64,000 nucleotides of DNA, from contig NC_134397.1 of the NCBI RefSeq assembly GCF_050003625.1, forward strand, positions 198,235,063 to 198,299,062. The letters are read 5' to 3'. The stretch comes from Haematobia irritans. Lineage: Eukaryota > Arthropoda > Insecta > Diptera > Muscidae. Shown here piece by piece: positions 44,463 to 56,313 of the stretch (within the stretch, counting starts at the first letter, position 1; the number at the start of each line of letters is the position of its first letter). The notes beneath the pieces were generated by a model. The model was not told the DNA's origin. It worked only from the letters and a program-made list of their open reading frames with translations, and searched no databases. The position numbers and the translations under genes are program-made.

Positions 44463-44720
44463 CCCGTAGGGTTTTTATTCTACTCATTATTGGAGTAGGA
44501 TATGGTCATGGAAACTGCTCATTCAAGAACAAGACAATACGCTTTAAGAGTACACCAAGGATATTTTGCTAAAATTTCAAAATTAAATCCATGACCCTTG
44601 CAAGACAGGCATACTAACTATTCTCCGCTTGCTAACTTCAGTAGAATCCCGTCCACAGGACCCTAAAGACGAGAGCAGAGTGGATGGCGTCGTGTTCGTT
44701 GTATGGGAATTCGGTATAAG
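44463..44720 (-). repeat. Inverse copy of 42533-42786
   Basis: Complementary to 42533-42786, including GGACCCTAAAGACGAGAGCA. It lacks the transposon fragment. Confidence 0.8.
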
Positions 44721-45782
44721 TTGGGAGTATAAGTTAATAGGTATAAGTTAGGAGAAATGCCTAATTAGCACCTATTACAAGAAACCCGTTATGGGTACCT
44801 ATTGCGATGACATTCAAAGTACAAGTTAATAATTAATGAAACCACATCGCTCCAGCCCAACTTTTAATCAGTAAGGATTGGAAATATATTTTAGAGCGGA
44901 TTTCTATGCCTATGATATTCCAATGTTGGGTCATGGATAAAATTCAATGAATTTTCCTAATTCAATTCATTGGAATTAATTATTGGACCCCCTAGGTTTC
45001 TTACATAAAATTTATTGCCTCAGGTCTTTATAAAGAACTTATTAACAATTAACCGAAATCAGTCATATCTCACAAATCCGGTGTCAGTGACAGACTGTAA
45101 ACTGAAATAAATAAATTATCACACATTTCCGGATCATTTGAAGAATCAAAAGAATTATTCTTCTACTTCTTCAACCATCAACCACTGCCCACATCTTTGG
45201 CTTTACGACGACAAATGATGATCCGTAAATCGCATGTTTATTTTTTCCCCCTTTTTTGTTTTTGTGTTTTTGCGAATTTACTAAATGAGGAAATGCAAGC
45301 AAATAATAAAAAACCATAATTTTATTGCTCGACAATGTTGTTGGTCTATGCAACATTTACGTTGACTTGACACACAGTCAATTCATTCAATGATTTCCTT
45401 CCTAATTTATGAAACAGATCTTTTGAAAACTCATAATGAGCATCAAATTAAAGACGAGAAATAAAAATGCAACAACAACAAAAATTCCGTCTTAGAGTAA
45501 ATGGACTAAGTGATGGCCGGCGGGGGGAAGATATTAACAGGATGAAGCGCATAATGGGCAACTTTGTATGAATGAAAAATATACCTAATCTGCTTACACG
45601 TTGCATGTATTATGGTCAACACTTTATGCGACAAAATCCACGATATAAACACTCAGAGAAAAACGATTGTTCAAGTGGTGGAGTAAAGTTAAAGTTACAA
45701 GTGGTTTGTAAAAATAAAATAAATTTTCTTTTGGCATTTTGCTTTTATTTTAAATAAAAAAAACGTGATCAACCGTAAACAA
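44721..45782. other. No gene recognised
   Basis: Sequence of ordinary composition with short frames only (45171-45356 minus, 45572-45757 plus). No domain or repeat similarity that I can support. Confidence 0.4.
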
Positions 45783-45917
45783 CCCAGCAAAAACAGCGTC
45801 GCCAAAAAGGCTGTGAAAATGTTCTTTTTGAATCCGGAGGATGTGTAAAATTGGAGCAGAAGCGATGAACGGATGTCACCATTTCAACAGCCGTTGCATT
45901 GAATTGGCATCACTTCC
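45783..45917 (+). repeat. Repeat Y copy
   Basis: CCCAGCAAAAACAGCGTCGC to GAATTGGCATCACTTCC, like 50098-50260. The DD37E transposon is inserted at its right side at a TA. Confidence 0.65.
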
Positions 45918-45919
45918 TA

Positions 45920-46912
45920 AAGGGTGATACGGTCAAAATTTGGTCAAGGGAAAACGCGTGTAAATCGGTGAAATCGTTTATTTAAAAAATCAAATTAGAT
46001 TTCTTTTTCAAGTTCAATTAGTATAAAATTCAGGAAAATATTCAGTTAGGCTTTCGCTTTTCCAAATCCGAATTGCCGGGCCTCACGCTTGATACCTGCC
46101 ATCAGATTTTGTACAGCCACCTTCTTCGCCGCAGAAAGCCAGTTTGCCTTGAACTGCTGCTCGTCCTTAGCAGTTTTTTTGGTCTTCTTTAGATTCCGCT
46201 TGACAATAGCCCAGTATTTCTCAATTGGGCGGAACTCTGGCGTGTTGGGAGGGTTCTTGTCTTTGGGAACCACCTGCACGTTGTTGGCGGCGTACCACTC
46301 CATGGCCTTTTTACCGTAATGGCAAGATGCCAAATCCGGCCAAAACAGTACGGAACAACCGTGTTTCTTCAGGAAAGGCAGCAGACGTTTATTCAAACAC
46401 TCTTTCACGTAAATTTCTTGATTGACAGTCCCGGAAGCTATGAAAATGCTGCTTTTCAAGCCACAGGTACAGATGGCTTGCCAAACCAGATATTTCTTTG
46501 CGAACTTTGACAGTTTTATGTGCTTGAAAATATCTGCTACCTTTCCCCTTCCTTTTGCCGTATAAAACTCCTGTCCCGGAAGCTGCTTGCAGTCGGCTTT
46601 GACATAGGTTTCGTCGTCCATTACCACGCATTCAAACTTCGTCAGCATCGTCGTGTACAGCCTCCGGGATCGCGCTTTGGCCGTCGTATTTTGTATATCA
46701 TCGCGATTTGGAGTCACTGCCTTCTTGTAAGTCGATAGTCCGGCTCGTTTTTTTGGCTCGATGCACGGTTGTAGACGATACACCCAGCTTATTTGCGGCA
46801 TCTCGGAGAGAGAGGTTAGGGTTTCGCTTGAAACTACCGGCAACTCTCTTTGTCGTCTCAGCGGCTTCCGGTTCGTAAAAAAAAACATAAATTGTTCTTT
46901 GAAACAAATATT
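45920..46912 (-). mobile_element. DD37E (ITmD37E-like) transposon, 5' end missing
   Basis: The 3' terminal region begins AAGGGTGATACGGTCAAAAT after TA at 45918-45919. The transposase lies on the minus strand. The far end is cut at about 46912, where unrelated sequence shared with 43775-43890 starts, so the second terminal repeat is lost. Confidence 0.75.
46046..46885 (-). pseudogene. DD37E transposase, one frameshift, N-terminus cut
   Basis: Tc1/mariner-group transposase. The helix-turn-helix RNPNLSLRDAANKLGVSSTT lies at about 46760-46830 in one frame, with a shift near 46745 into the main frame (KKRAGLSTYKK onward). Catalytic residues: VVMDDETYVK, FWPDLASCHYG and RPIEKYWAIVKRNL. I count 37 residues between the second aspartate and the glutamate, the DD37E spacing known from mosquito ITmD37E elements. 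It ends GFGKAKA at 46046. The frame is open upstream to 47155, but those residues come from flanking sequence. Confidence 0.85.
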
Positions 46913-47164
46913 GTCGTGAGGATAAAGGTTTTTCGTCCTTAAAATTCGAATGGGAATTTTGCTTAGCATAAAAGACAATGGACTCGTTTTGTCCTTATAT
47001 AGTTTAGTGTTTCGATTTAAAAATGGGTATCTACACAGGTCCGAAGACTTTGTCTTTACACTAATAATTTGGTATTGTTTCCGAACCAAAGAAGCGGAAA
47101 ATTCAAGTGTGGATAAATGTAAGACACAATTCTCTTTTAAATTTGAGTTTTGCATTCTTCATTT

Positions 47165-47475
47165 CAGAGCTGTGGAGTCGGAGTCTTGGAGTTGGAGTCT
47201 GAAGATTTTGCTGGAGTCGGAGTCGTAAAAATTTCGCTCGACTCGACTCCGGATAAACTAACATTTTTAAAACACTTCATATTTTTGTAACTAAACAAGT
47301 TTTACGCAAATTAGTTTCCATTGAGTTATTCATTCGATCAATGTACGGTATGACTGTAAATGAAAAGCAACTTCCAATAACGGAGATCATTTTATGTTTC
47401 CTAGAATGTAGCAGATGGGCTGAATCGATTCATTTGAATGCCCACCACCATAACAATTTATTTGAAATATTTCGA
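47165..47475. mobile_element. Repeat Z, inverse copy
   Basis: Starts AGAGCTGTGGAGTCGGAGTC and runs through GTTTTACGCAAATTAGTTTC and CATTTTATGTTTCCTAGAAT to CCCACCACCATAACAATTTA; the complement of 34491-35052 without its nested TIR element. Confidence 0.65.
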
Positions 47476-47485
47476 TTTTATTTTT

Positions 47486-49662
47486 TATACCCTCCATCAT
47501 AGGATGGGGGTATATTAACTTTGTCATTCCGTTTGTAACACATCGAAATATTTCTCTAAGACCCCATAAAGTACATATATTCTGGGTCGTGGTGAAATTC
47601 TGAGTCGATCTAAGCATGTCCGTCCGTCCGTCCGTCTGTCTGTTAAAATCACGCTAACTTCCGAACGAAACAAGCTATCGGCTTGAAACTTGGCACAAGT
47701 AGTTGTTATGGATGTAGGTCGGATGGTATTGAAAATGGGCCATATCGGTCCACTCTTACGTATAGCCCCCATATAAAGGGACCCTCAGATTTTGCTTGTG
47801 GAGCCTCTAACAGAAGCATATTTCATCCGATCCGGCTGAAATTTGGTACATGGTGTTGATATATGGTCTCTAATAACCATGCAAAAATAGGTCCACATCG
47901 GCCCATAATTATATATAGCCCCCATATAAACCGATCCCCAGATTTGGCTTGCAGAGCCTAAAAGAGAAGCAAATTTCATCCGATCCGGCTGAAATTTGGT
48001 ACGTGGTGTTGGTATATGGTCTCTAACAACCATGCATAAATTGGTTCACATCGGTCCATAATTATATATAGCCCCCATATAAACCGATCCCCAGATTTGG
48101 CTTGCGGAGCCTCAAAGAGAAGAAAATTTTATCCGATCCGGCTGGAATGTGGTACATGATGTTGGTATATGGTCTCTAACAACCATGCAAAAATTGGTCC
48201 ATATCGGTCCTTAATTATATATAGCCCCCATATAAACCGATCCCCAGATTTGGCTTGTGGAGCCTCTAAGAGAAGCATATGTCATCCGATCCAGCTGAAA
48301 TTTGGTATATGGTGTTGGTATATGGTCTCTAACAATCATGCAAAAATTGGTCCACATCGGTCCATAATTATATATAGCCCCCATATAAACCGATCCCCAG
48401 ATTTGGCTTGCGGAGCCTCAAAGAGAAGCAAATTTCGTCCGATCCGGCTGAAATTTGGTACATGATGTTGGTATATGGTCTCTAAAAACCATGCAAAAAT
48501 TGGTCCACATCGGTCCATAATTATATATAGACCCCATATAAACCGATCCCCTGATTTGGCTTGCGGAGCCTCAAAGAGAAGCAAATTTCATCCGATCCGG
48601 CTGAAATTTGGTACATGATGTTGGTATATGGTCTCTAACAACCATGCAAAAATTATATATGGCGCCCATATAAACCGATCCCCAGATTTGGGTTGCAAAG
48701 TCTCCAAGAGAAGCAAATTTCATCCAATCCGGTTGTAATTTGGAACATGATGTTAGTATATGATCTTTAACAACCGTGCCAGAATTGGTCCATATCGGTC
48801 CATAATTATATATAGCCCCCATATAAAACATTCTCCAGATTTGACCTCCGGAACCTCTTGGAGGAGCAAAATTCATCCGATCCGGTTCAAATTAGGCACG
48901 TGGTGTTAGTATATGGTCGCTAACAACCATACCAAAATTGGTCCAATCACACAAAAATTGGTCCATATCGGTTCATAATCATGGTTGCCACTAGAGTCAA
49001 AAATAATCTTCCAAAATTTTATTTCTATAGAAAATTTTGTCAAAATTTTATTTCTAGAGAAAATTTTGTTAAAATTTTATTCGGTTCATAATAAAATTTT
49101 CATCATTGTCAAAATTTTATTTCTATAGAAAATTTTGTCAAAATTTTATTTCTATAGAAAATTTTGTTCAAATTTTATTCGGTTCATAATCATGGTTGCC
49201 ACTCGAGCCAAAAATAATCTACCAAGATTTTATTTCTATAGAAAATTTTGTCAAAAGTTTGTTTCTATAGAAAATTTTGTTAAAATTTTATTTCTGTAGA
49301 AATTTTTGTCAAAATTTTCTTTCTATAGAAAATTTTGTCAAAATTTTTATTTCTATAGAAAATTTTGTGAAAATTTTATTTCTGTAGAAAATGTTGTCAA
49401 AATTTTATGTATACTTTGTCAAACTGAATTATATACGTATTGGATCGATCTTTTTTGATTTAATATATACCACGTATGGACTTACATACAATTTAGAAGA
49501 TGGTGTTAGGAGGTTTCAAGATACCTTGCCATCGGCAAGCGTTACCACAACTTAAGTAATTCGATTGTGGATGGCAGTGTTTAGATGAAGTTTCTACGCA
49601 ATCCATGATGGAGGGTACATAAGCTTCGGCCTGGCCGAACTTACGGCTGTATATACTTGTTT
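47486..49662 (-). mobile_element. DINE-1-like family F2, minus strand
   Basis: 3' hairpin at 47486-47515 and 5' end (complement of ACAAGTATATACAGCCGTAA) at 49662. The array motif (complement CCGATCCCCAGATTTGGCTT) lies at about 47931, 48084, 48237, 48390 and 48543 in 153-bp steps, then 48675 after a 21-bp deletion. A 29-bp array is inserted at 48977-49420. Confidence 0.9.
48977..49420 (-). repeat. 29-bp array inserted in F2, with doubled edge
   Basis: The edge CATGGTTGCCACTAGAGTCA with AAAAATAATCT occurs at 48980 and again at 49192 (CATGGTTGCCACTCGAGCCA), each time after CGGTTCATAAT of F2, followed by array units in reverse orientation (core TTTCTATAGAAAATTTTGTC). F2 sequence resumes at about 49421. 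Confidence 0.8.
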
Positions 49663-50097
49663 TAATTTTATTTTAAGGTCATATATATAGAAGTTTTTTC
49701 AAAAAATTTATTTCTATAATACTTAGTTCAATTCTCCGCGTCGGCTTGGAATCAATACCAAAAAAATTAAAAAAAAAAAAAACTAAAGCACTAAAACAAC
49801 ATTATTTCTCGAGTGTTTGTTGGACTTATCAATTTATCCCATCATCTTAGCAATTAATAATTATGCGTACGAATAAGAACTGTAATTTTTATTCTCTTGA
49901 TCATACAAAAATTACGATTATACTAATAAATTGGTGGTATTATAACACAAAGTTAAAAACGATTCAGTATGATTGGGTATAATTCAGTTTGTCATAGGAA
50001 AGATCTGCACAAAAAACAATACGTGGATATTCTCTTGTTTTCATGTATTTTTGGAAATATTTATCTCGAATCCATTCCGTTTCCTTCGAAAACCATA
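49663..50097. other. No gene recognised
   Basis: A+T-rich; GGAATCAATACCAAAA at 49749 also occurs at 35680, suggesting an old repeat. Confidence 0.4.
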
Positions 50098-50275
50098 TCC
50101 CAGCAAAAAAAAGCGTCGCCAAAAAAGTTGTGAAAGCATTGTTTTTGGATCCGGAAGTGGTGCCAAATTGGCGCAGAAGCGATGAATTTAACATGGGTCA
50201 TAGGACGGATGTGCACAATTTCAACAGCCGTTGCTCTGAATTTGCATCACTTAAGGTGTGAATCAAATAATTTTG
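50098..50275 (+). repeat. Repeat Y, best copy
   Basis: CCCAGCAAAAAAAAGCGTCG, GGATCCGGAAGTGGTGCCAA, GGCGCAGAAGCGATGAATTT, AACAGCCGTTGCTCTGAATT, then CACTTAAGGTGTGAATCAAA. Present in four places in the window. The overlapping frames 49964-50261 are incidental. Confidence 0.6.
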
Positions 50276-50698
50276 TGATATTTTGCCAAACAATTTTTAT
50301 ATTTTTTATTTTAATTCTTAATGAATCCTAGACCGCTTGTCGTTTGACCTCAAATATTACCAAAAATTCGCAATTTTTCTAGAATGGATTCAAGATTTTT
50401 TTTCGACAAAATTTGAATAATATGTAACATTTTATTCATCCTTACTCTGTTTTTAACCTATGAGAAACAAAAAAGTTCAAAGTACCCATTATAAATATAA
50501 AAAAAGAGTTATTAACAAGTATATACGGCCGTAAGTTCGGCCAGGCCGAATCTTAAGTACCCTCCACCATGGATTGCGTAGAAACTTGTACGAGAGACTG
50601 TCATCCACAATCGAATTACTTGGGTTGTGGTATCTTAAAACTCCTTAACATCGTTTTCTAAATTGTGAGTTATTCCATACGTGGTATATATTAGACAA

Positions 50699-50720
50699 CC
50701 TAATCTAACCTAACCTAACC
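50699..50720 (-). mobile_element. Tail-only (CCTAA)n insertion with 28-bp duplication
   Basis: The 22 bp CCTAATCTAACC + TAACCTAACC lie between two identical 28-bp copies of F2 sequence (50671-50698 and 50721-50748), absent as a duplication in the F2 copy at about 19509. It looks like an extreme 5' truncation of a SINE or LINE insertion. Confidence 0.7.
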
Positions 50721-51236
50721 TATTCCATACGTGGTATATATTAGACAAAAAAGTTATGTATAGGTACGTCTATAAATAATTACGAATCGACATGGACTTT
50801 TGCACGGTACGTAGAGAGCCAGAATTGAAATATGGGGGTCGCTTAAATGGGGGCTATATAGAATTATGAACTTGATATGGACCTATTTTTGTGTGATTGG
50901 GGATCGATTTATCTGAGGGCTATATATAACTATATACCGATATGGACCTAGTTAGGCATCGTTTTTAACGGCCATATACTAGCACAATGTACCACATTTC
51001 AACTGACCCGGATGAAATCGGCTCCTCCAAGAGGCTCCAAAACCAAATCTCGGGATCGGTTTATATGGGGGCTATATATGATTATGGACTGATATGGACC
51101 ACTTTTGGCATGGTTGTTAAATACCATATACCACCACGTACCAAATTTCAACCAGATCGGATGAATTTTGCTTCTCCAAAAGGCACCAGAGGTCAAATCT
51201 GGGGATCGGTTTATATGGGGGCTATATTTAATTAAA

Positions 51237-51582
51237 GGTTAGGTTAGGTTAGGTGGCAGCCCGATGTATCAGGCTCACTTAGACTATTCAGTCCATTGTG
51301 ATACCCCAGTTGTGAACTTCTCTCTTATCACTGAGTGCTACCCGATTCCATATTAAGCTCAATGACAAGGGGCCTCCTTTTAATAGGCGAGTCCGAATGG
51401 CATTCCACATTGCAGTGAAACCACTTAGAGAAGCTTTGAAACCCTCAGAAATGTCACCAGCATTACTGAGGTGGGATAATCCACCGCTGAAAAACTTTTT
51501 GGTGTTCGGTCGAAGTAGGAATCGAACCCACGACCTTGTGTATGCAAGGCGGGCATGCTAACCATTGCACCACGGTGGCTCC
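51237..51582 (-). mobile_element. tRNA-derived SINE, full length
   Basis: Tail GGTTAGGTTAGGTTAGGTGG at 51237, head complement ACCACGGTGGCTCC at 51582. Flanked by CTATATTTAATTA (51222-51234) and CTATATATAATTA (51583-51595), a 13-bp duplication with one mismatch. A and B boxes as in 29668-30005. Confidence 0.95.
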
Positions 51583-52388
51583 CTATATATAATTATGGAC
51601 TGATATGAAACAATTCCTGCATGGTTGTTGGATACCATATACTAACATCACGTACCAAATTTCAACGGAATCAGGTGAATTTTGCTCTTCCAAAGGGCTC
51701 CGGAGGTCAAATCTGGGGATCGGTGTATATGGGGCCTATATATAGTTATTGACCGATTTCGACCAATTTTTGCATGGGTGTTTGAGGCCATATATTAACA
51801 CCACGTACCAAATTTCAACTGAATCAGATGAATTTTGGTCTTCCAAGAGGCTCCGGAGGTCAAATCTGGAGATCGGTTTATATGGGGGCTATATGTAATT
51901 ATGGACCGATGTGGACCAATTTTTGCATGGTTGTTAGAGACCATACACCATGTACCAAATTTCAGCCGGATAGGATGACATTTGCTTCTCTTGGAGGCTC
52001 CGCAAGCCAAATCGGGACGATCGGTTTATATGGGGGCTATATATAATTATGGACTAATATGAACCAATTCCTGCATGGTTATTGGATACCATATACTAAC
52101 ACCATGTACCAAATTTCAGCCGGATCGGATGAAATTTGCTTCTCTTAGAGGCTCCGCAAGCCAAATCGGGGGATCGGTTTATATGGGGGCTATATGTAAT
52201 TATGGACCGATGTGGACCAATTTTTGCATGGTTGTTAGAGACCATATACTAACACCATGTACCAAATTTCAGCCGGATCGGATGAAATTTGCTTAGAGCA
52301 ATCGCAAGCCAAATTTGGAGGTCCGTTTATATGGGGGCTATACATAAAATTGGACCGTTATGGCCCATTTGCAATACCATCCGACCTA

Positions 52389-53187
52389 CACGGATGAAAA
52401 AGACTGTTTTTCATATGTTTGGCTATAAACATTATATGTTTCGAACACAAATTTTTAAACACAATATTTTTGAGTGCAAGCATATAATGTTCATAAACTA
52501 GCATAACATGTTTGGGACATATATGTTAATATGTTAGATCATATTATGTTTGGGACATAAAATGTTTGTAAATATAATATGCTTGGATGCAAACATATAT
52601 TAATTTAGAAATAGCCTATAAACATATATATGTTTAGTAGCTTGGAGCGCTATTTAACAGGGAGCGATATTGAATTAAGTTGGTGGTTGTTGCTTGTTAT
52701 TACAAAATTAACATTTTATTTTCCCTTGGGCAATTGATCAGCTACTTCTTTGATCCTTACAAACTGTGTGGTCCGCTGTTCGAATCCCCGTCCGACAAAA
52801 GGTATAATTAAAATAAAAAAAATCATACAATTGAATAATTTCTTCTACAATGTTTGTATTACAGAAAAAGGTGCTAAGAACTAAAAAATCTCGTGGAAGT
52901 GAGAAAGATGTGGGGGAATATACAATTGGGCAGAAACAAAATTTTGAGCATTCAGGTCGAAAACCTATGTTGTTAGCACAACATTATTGAATTTGGATGC
53001 AAAAATACAAAATGTTTGGAACTTAGACTACCCAAACATATATTGTTTAGACCAATATGCTTTCAAACATATTATATATTGGAAGAGATCAAACATATAA
53101 ATGTTTGGGCAATACCCAAAAATGTATATGCTTGAAGCAAAATATGTTTGGGAGTATATGTTACAGAAGCGATTTTTTGTGAGGGTG
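52389..53187 (+). mobile_element. Family X element, 799 bp, TA duplication
   Basis: From CACGGATGAAAAAGACTGTT to TTTTTTGTGAGGGTG, flanked by TA at 52387-52388 and 53188-53189; F2 reads CCGACCTACATCA elsewhere (30467), confirming the empty site. AAACATAT/ATATGTTT motifs fill both sides. The middle holds a tRNA-like segment at about 52750-52800 (B-box-like TGTTCGAATCCCCG). Confidence 0.8.
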
Positions 53188-53416
53188 TACATCAGTAACA
53201 ACTACTTGTGCCAAGTTTCAAGTCGATAGCTTGTTTCGTTCGGAAGTTAGCGTGATTTCAACAGACGGACGGACGGGCGGACATGCTCAGATCGACTCAG
53301 AATTTCACCACGACCCAGATTATATATACTTTATGTCGTTTTAGAGCAATATTTCGATGTGTTACAAACGGAAGGACAAAGTTAATATACCCCCATCCTA
53401 TGGTGGAGGGTATAAA

Positions 53417-54893
53417 AACTGAATTAAAAAACTTCCGGAGCAGTTAAAATAAATAATATCCCTGGGAGGACATTTTTGGAAGTTATTTTAAAGTTGTGCC
53501 TTAAGAAGAACTTCCAAATTTTTGTTTGCTGGCTTAAAGCATTCAATCATGGCGCCAGGAAATATGCAATAAAAATTTCTTGTTGTAGGTAAACCGAGTG
53601 CTCCCATGAACTGTTAATTTCAAGGATATATTGTCGATGAAATGGAAATAAAATGATTGTTGTGCCTATTTAGAACTAATTTAAAAAATGTTATATAATA
53701 AATAAAGAGAAAAATGCAATAATTTTATACATATACACTTTTTATGCTATATTTTTAAAATAAGCTGGCAATTGACAATTTGTTTGCCACTTTTTAAAAA
53801 TTAACAAAGATAAATGCAAATTAAAACCCACCCTTAGGAAACATTAAGGGAAAACAGTATATGGTGATCTCTAAACGACGATCAAAATTATTTGACGCCT
53901 ATCTATCACTGAAGATTATTGAAAAATAGTCTTCACAATTCAATATCAATGTGTTAGTTAGTGATTAACTTAGCTTAGGCTAAATTAAAAATGACTCAAT
54001 GACATATTATCAGGAAATTCTAGCAATTCCAGATCACTGCTCTCATGATTTGCCGCAACAGGAACAGTGGCTTTTTTTTTGATTGCTTTCAATACAAAGT
54101 AAGCATAAAATTGCAGTTTACATTCCACTCATGGTGGACATGGTGGCATGCAATGTTCATCTTGTTTAACTCCCATAAATGCCTTGTAAACATGAGGCAT
54201 TCATCCATATCCAATGCTGGTGATTTTTCCTCTTCCACCTCTTTCCATCCTCTGCAATCCTTTCGGTTGAACAGTCTGGCCTAGTATCTGATTGTGGTAT
54301 CTCTAGACATTAAATGCTTGAGGTGTTAATAAACTTTGGGACATTAACCCCTCTCACATGTTCCCATATTTGATCTCGTGTTAGAGAATTGAAAATTTGA
54401 CAAATTAATTTATTAACTTAATCGTTGTAATTTGAATAGGAGTGAGAAGCGTTTAATGGCAGACATCATCATCATCACGTGATTTGGATCATGTTGACAG
54501 GATGGATTTAATGAATTAGTTAATTAATTTCGCGTTGATCCTAAGGGCAAAAAGAAATAGACAGACGAAGAAGAGATAGGTTTTCATGAAATTTGAATAC
54601 AAATTACCATGGGAAAATTCTTTCCTTCCATGAGGTAAATATGAGGGACTTTTTTGAAGTCTGATGCGAATAAAAGCATCAAAAGAGTCAAATAAATAAA
54701 ATATTGTGTCGATGAGAAATTATTCCATTACCCTATAATATTTCAAACAGGAAGAGGTAGAAAAGCTAAAGAACAGTATACTCTTTATAAAAAAAAAGTT
54801 GCATAGGTTATCTAAAAAAAGAGGAACTCATTTTCACTGAGAAAATAAGTATTAAATCAATCACACTTTAAGCAAAAATACACTTTTTTCTCT
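53417..54893. other. No gene recognised
   Basis: One of the longer stretches without evident repeats. The plus frame 54045-54284 shows no domain. I see no convincing exon. Confidence 0.4.
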
Positions 54894-55119
54894 TAAGGTG
54901 AGTACTATGTTCGGTTTTTTCACCAAAACACTAAATTAAAAGTACAAAAATATATATGAAGACGATTATATTTTTATCAAGTCTTGTCAAATAGTGGATG
55001 GAAAATATACAATGAATTAATTGCGATGCATTTTATATTTCTGAATTAATTAATTTAAAAAAGTAACCGTGAAAACTGGCTGGTTTTCAGCTTGAAAACG
55101 GAACATAGTACTCAGCTTT
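54894..55119. repeat. Fold-back element with 24-bp arms
   Basis: AAGGTGAGTACTATGTTCGG at 54894 and its near-complement CGGAACATAGTACTCAGCTT at 55099-55118. Related motifs occur at 30700 and 57771. Short non-coding inverted-repeat element. Confidence 0.6.
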
Positions 55120-55129
55120 AATTTTTATT

Positions 55130-55265
55130 TGATCAAATGATATTTAATTGAAATTTCTTCAATCGCGAAAATGACAATATCTATTAAAATTGATTCAATT
55201 GAAAAGTTAATTGATGCAATTAATTTTTATTTCAATAAAAAAAATTGGTTAAATCAATTAGTGGC
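55130..55265. mobile_element. AATTAA-rich TIR element relic
   Basis: TTAATTGAAATTTCTTCAAT and similar pieces match the interior of 8233-8521. Termini not identified. Confidence 0.5.
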
Positions 55266-55560
55266 CAAATTGGCCCAACGGTAACACTGTCCCCAGAGTC
55301 CCCGGAGAGCAATTCGATATGATTTTTGGGATCTGTCACGATGGCACAGACGTGTTTCAAAGCAACTTGTTCGCATTTTTGAGAGCGATTGCCAACGCAG
55401 CAAACAAAATGGGAGTTATTCCAAAAAACATTTCTCTTTATTTCTCCATCAATTTTTTCCCACTTTCGATGAAGTTATTTTGAACCAGTCATAGAAAATA
55501 CGCTATGTGGCCCTTCAATGTCAGATAAATAAATTATGGTCAAATAAAAGTCGAAAAAAA

Positions 55561-56215
55561 AACAAGTATATACAGCAGTAAGTTCGGCCGGGCCGAATCT
55601 TAAATACCCACAATTATGAATCAAATATAATAGTTTACTTTGAAAACTCTTCATCGTAGCGGGTTACTTGATAATATATAAAATTTCAGGCAGTTTGTTG
55701 ACAATATTCTCCAAAGCAAATCAGTTCAACGAGTACTCTTCCCGAAGATAAAGATTCTACCTATGAAGACTAGACCAGATTCTGGATTTATTAGAACCAA
55801 TTTTGTTTGAGTTTTAGAGAAATCATAAACATATCGTGTCAATGATTAAATAAAACCTTAGGTTAGGTTAGGTGGCAGCCCGATGTATCAGGCTCACTTA
55901 GACTATTCAGTCCATTGTGATACCACATTGGTGAACTTCTCTCTTATCACTGAGTGCTACCCGATTCCATGTTAAGCTCAATGACAAGGGTCCTCCTTTA
56001 TATAGCCGAGTCCGAACGGCGTTCCACATTGCAGTGAAACCACTTAGAGAAGCTTTGAAACCCTCAGAAATGTCACCAGCATTACTAAAGCCTTGATTTG
56101 AAGTTTTAAATCTGTAGATTTTTTCCGCCATTATTTAAATGACTACGGCGGGAAAAATCTGGAAATTTTACTTTCAGTTTTAAGCAATTTTTATGATCAG
56201 TGCGTGTACTACACA
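55561..56215 (+). mobile_element. DINE-1-like family F3, 5' part
   Basis: AACAAGTATATACAGCAGTA with stem TTCGGCCGGGCCGAA; continues to GTGCGTGTACTA at 56215, with a truncated SINE inside. Interrupted there by an AATTAA-rich element and F1. Confidence 0.85.
55860..56086 (-). mobile_element. tRNA-derived SINE, 5'-truncated
   Basis: Tail and body up to GTCACCAGCATTACT; the tRNA-like head is absent. Flanks AAACCTT(A) and AAAGCCTT suggest an 8-bp duplication. The minus frame 55907-56131 is incidental. Confidence 0.85.
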
Positions 56216-56313
56216 AAAAAAAAATTTTTTCTGATTCAATCACGAAATTAATTGATCCAATTAATTTTTAATTGAAATGTCTTCAATCAAAGAAATGATA
56301 GTATCAATTAAAA
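56216..56313 (+). mobile_element. AATTAA-rich TIR element, cut by F1
   Basis: CACAAAAAAAAAATTTTTTC follows a TA in F3, then CAATCACGAAATTAATTGAT as in 8233-8521. The second terminus is missing. Confidence 0.7.

Larger units (their letters stand above)
50514..53416 (+). mobile_element. DINE-1-like family F2, long copy with three insertions
   Basis: 5' end AACAAGTATATACGGCCGTA and 3' hairpin TATGGTGGAGGGTATA at about 53399-53414. It carries a 22-bp (CCTAA)-type insert at 50699, a full SINE at 51237-51582 and family X at 52389-53187. The array motif ATCGGTTTATATGGGGGCTA recurs between them. Confidence 0.9.

Noticed and set aside
46886..47155. N-terminal extension of the DD37E transposase frame
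   Set aside because: The residues beyond about 46885 come from flanking sequence; the real N-terminal helix-turn-helix is in a different frame.
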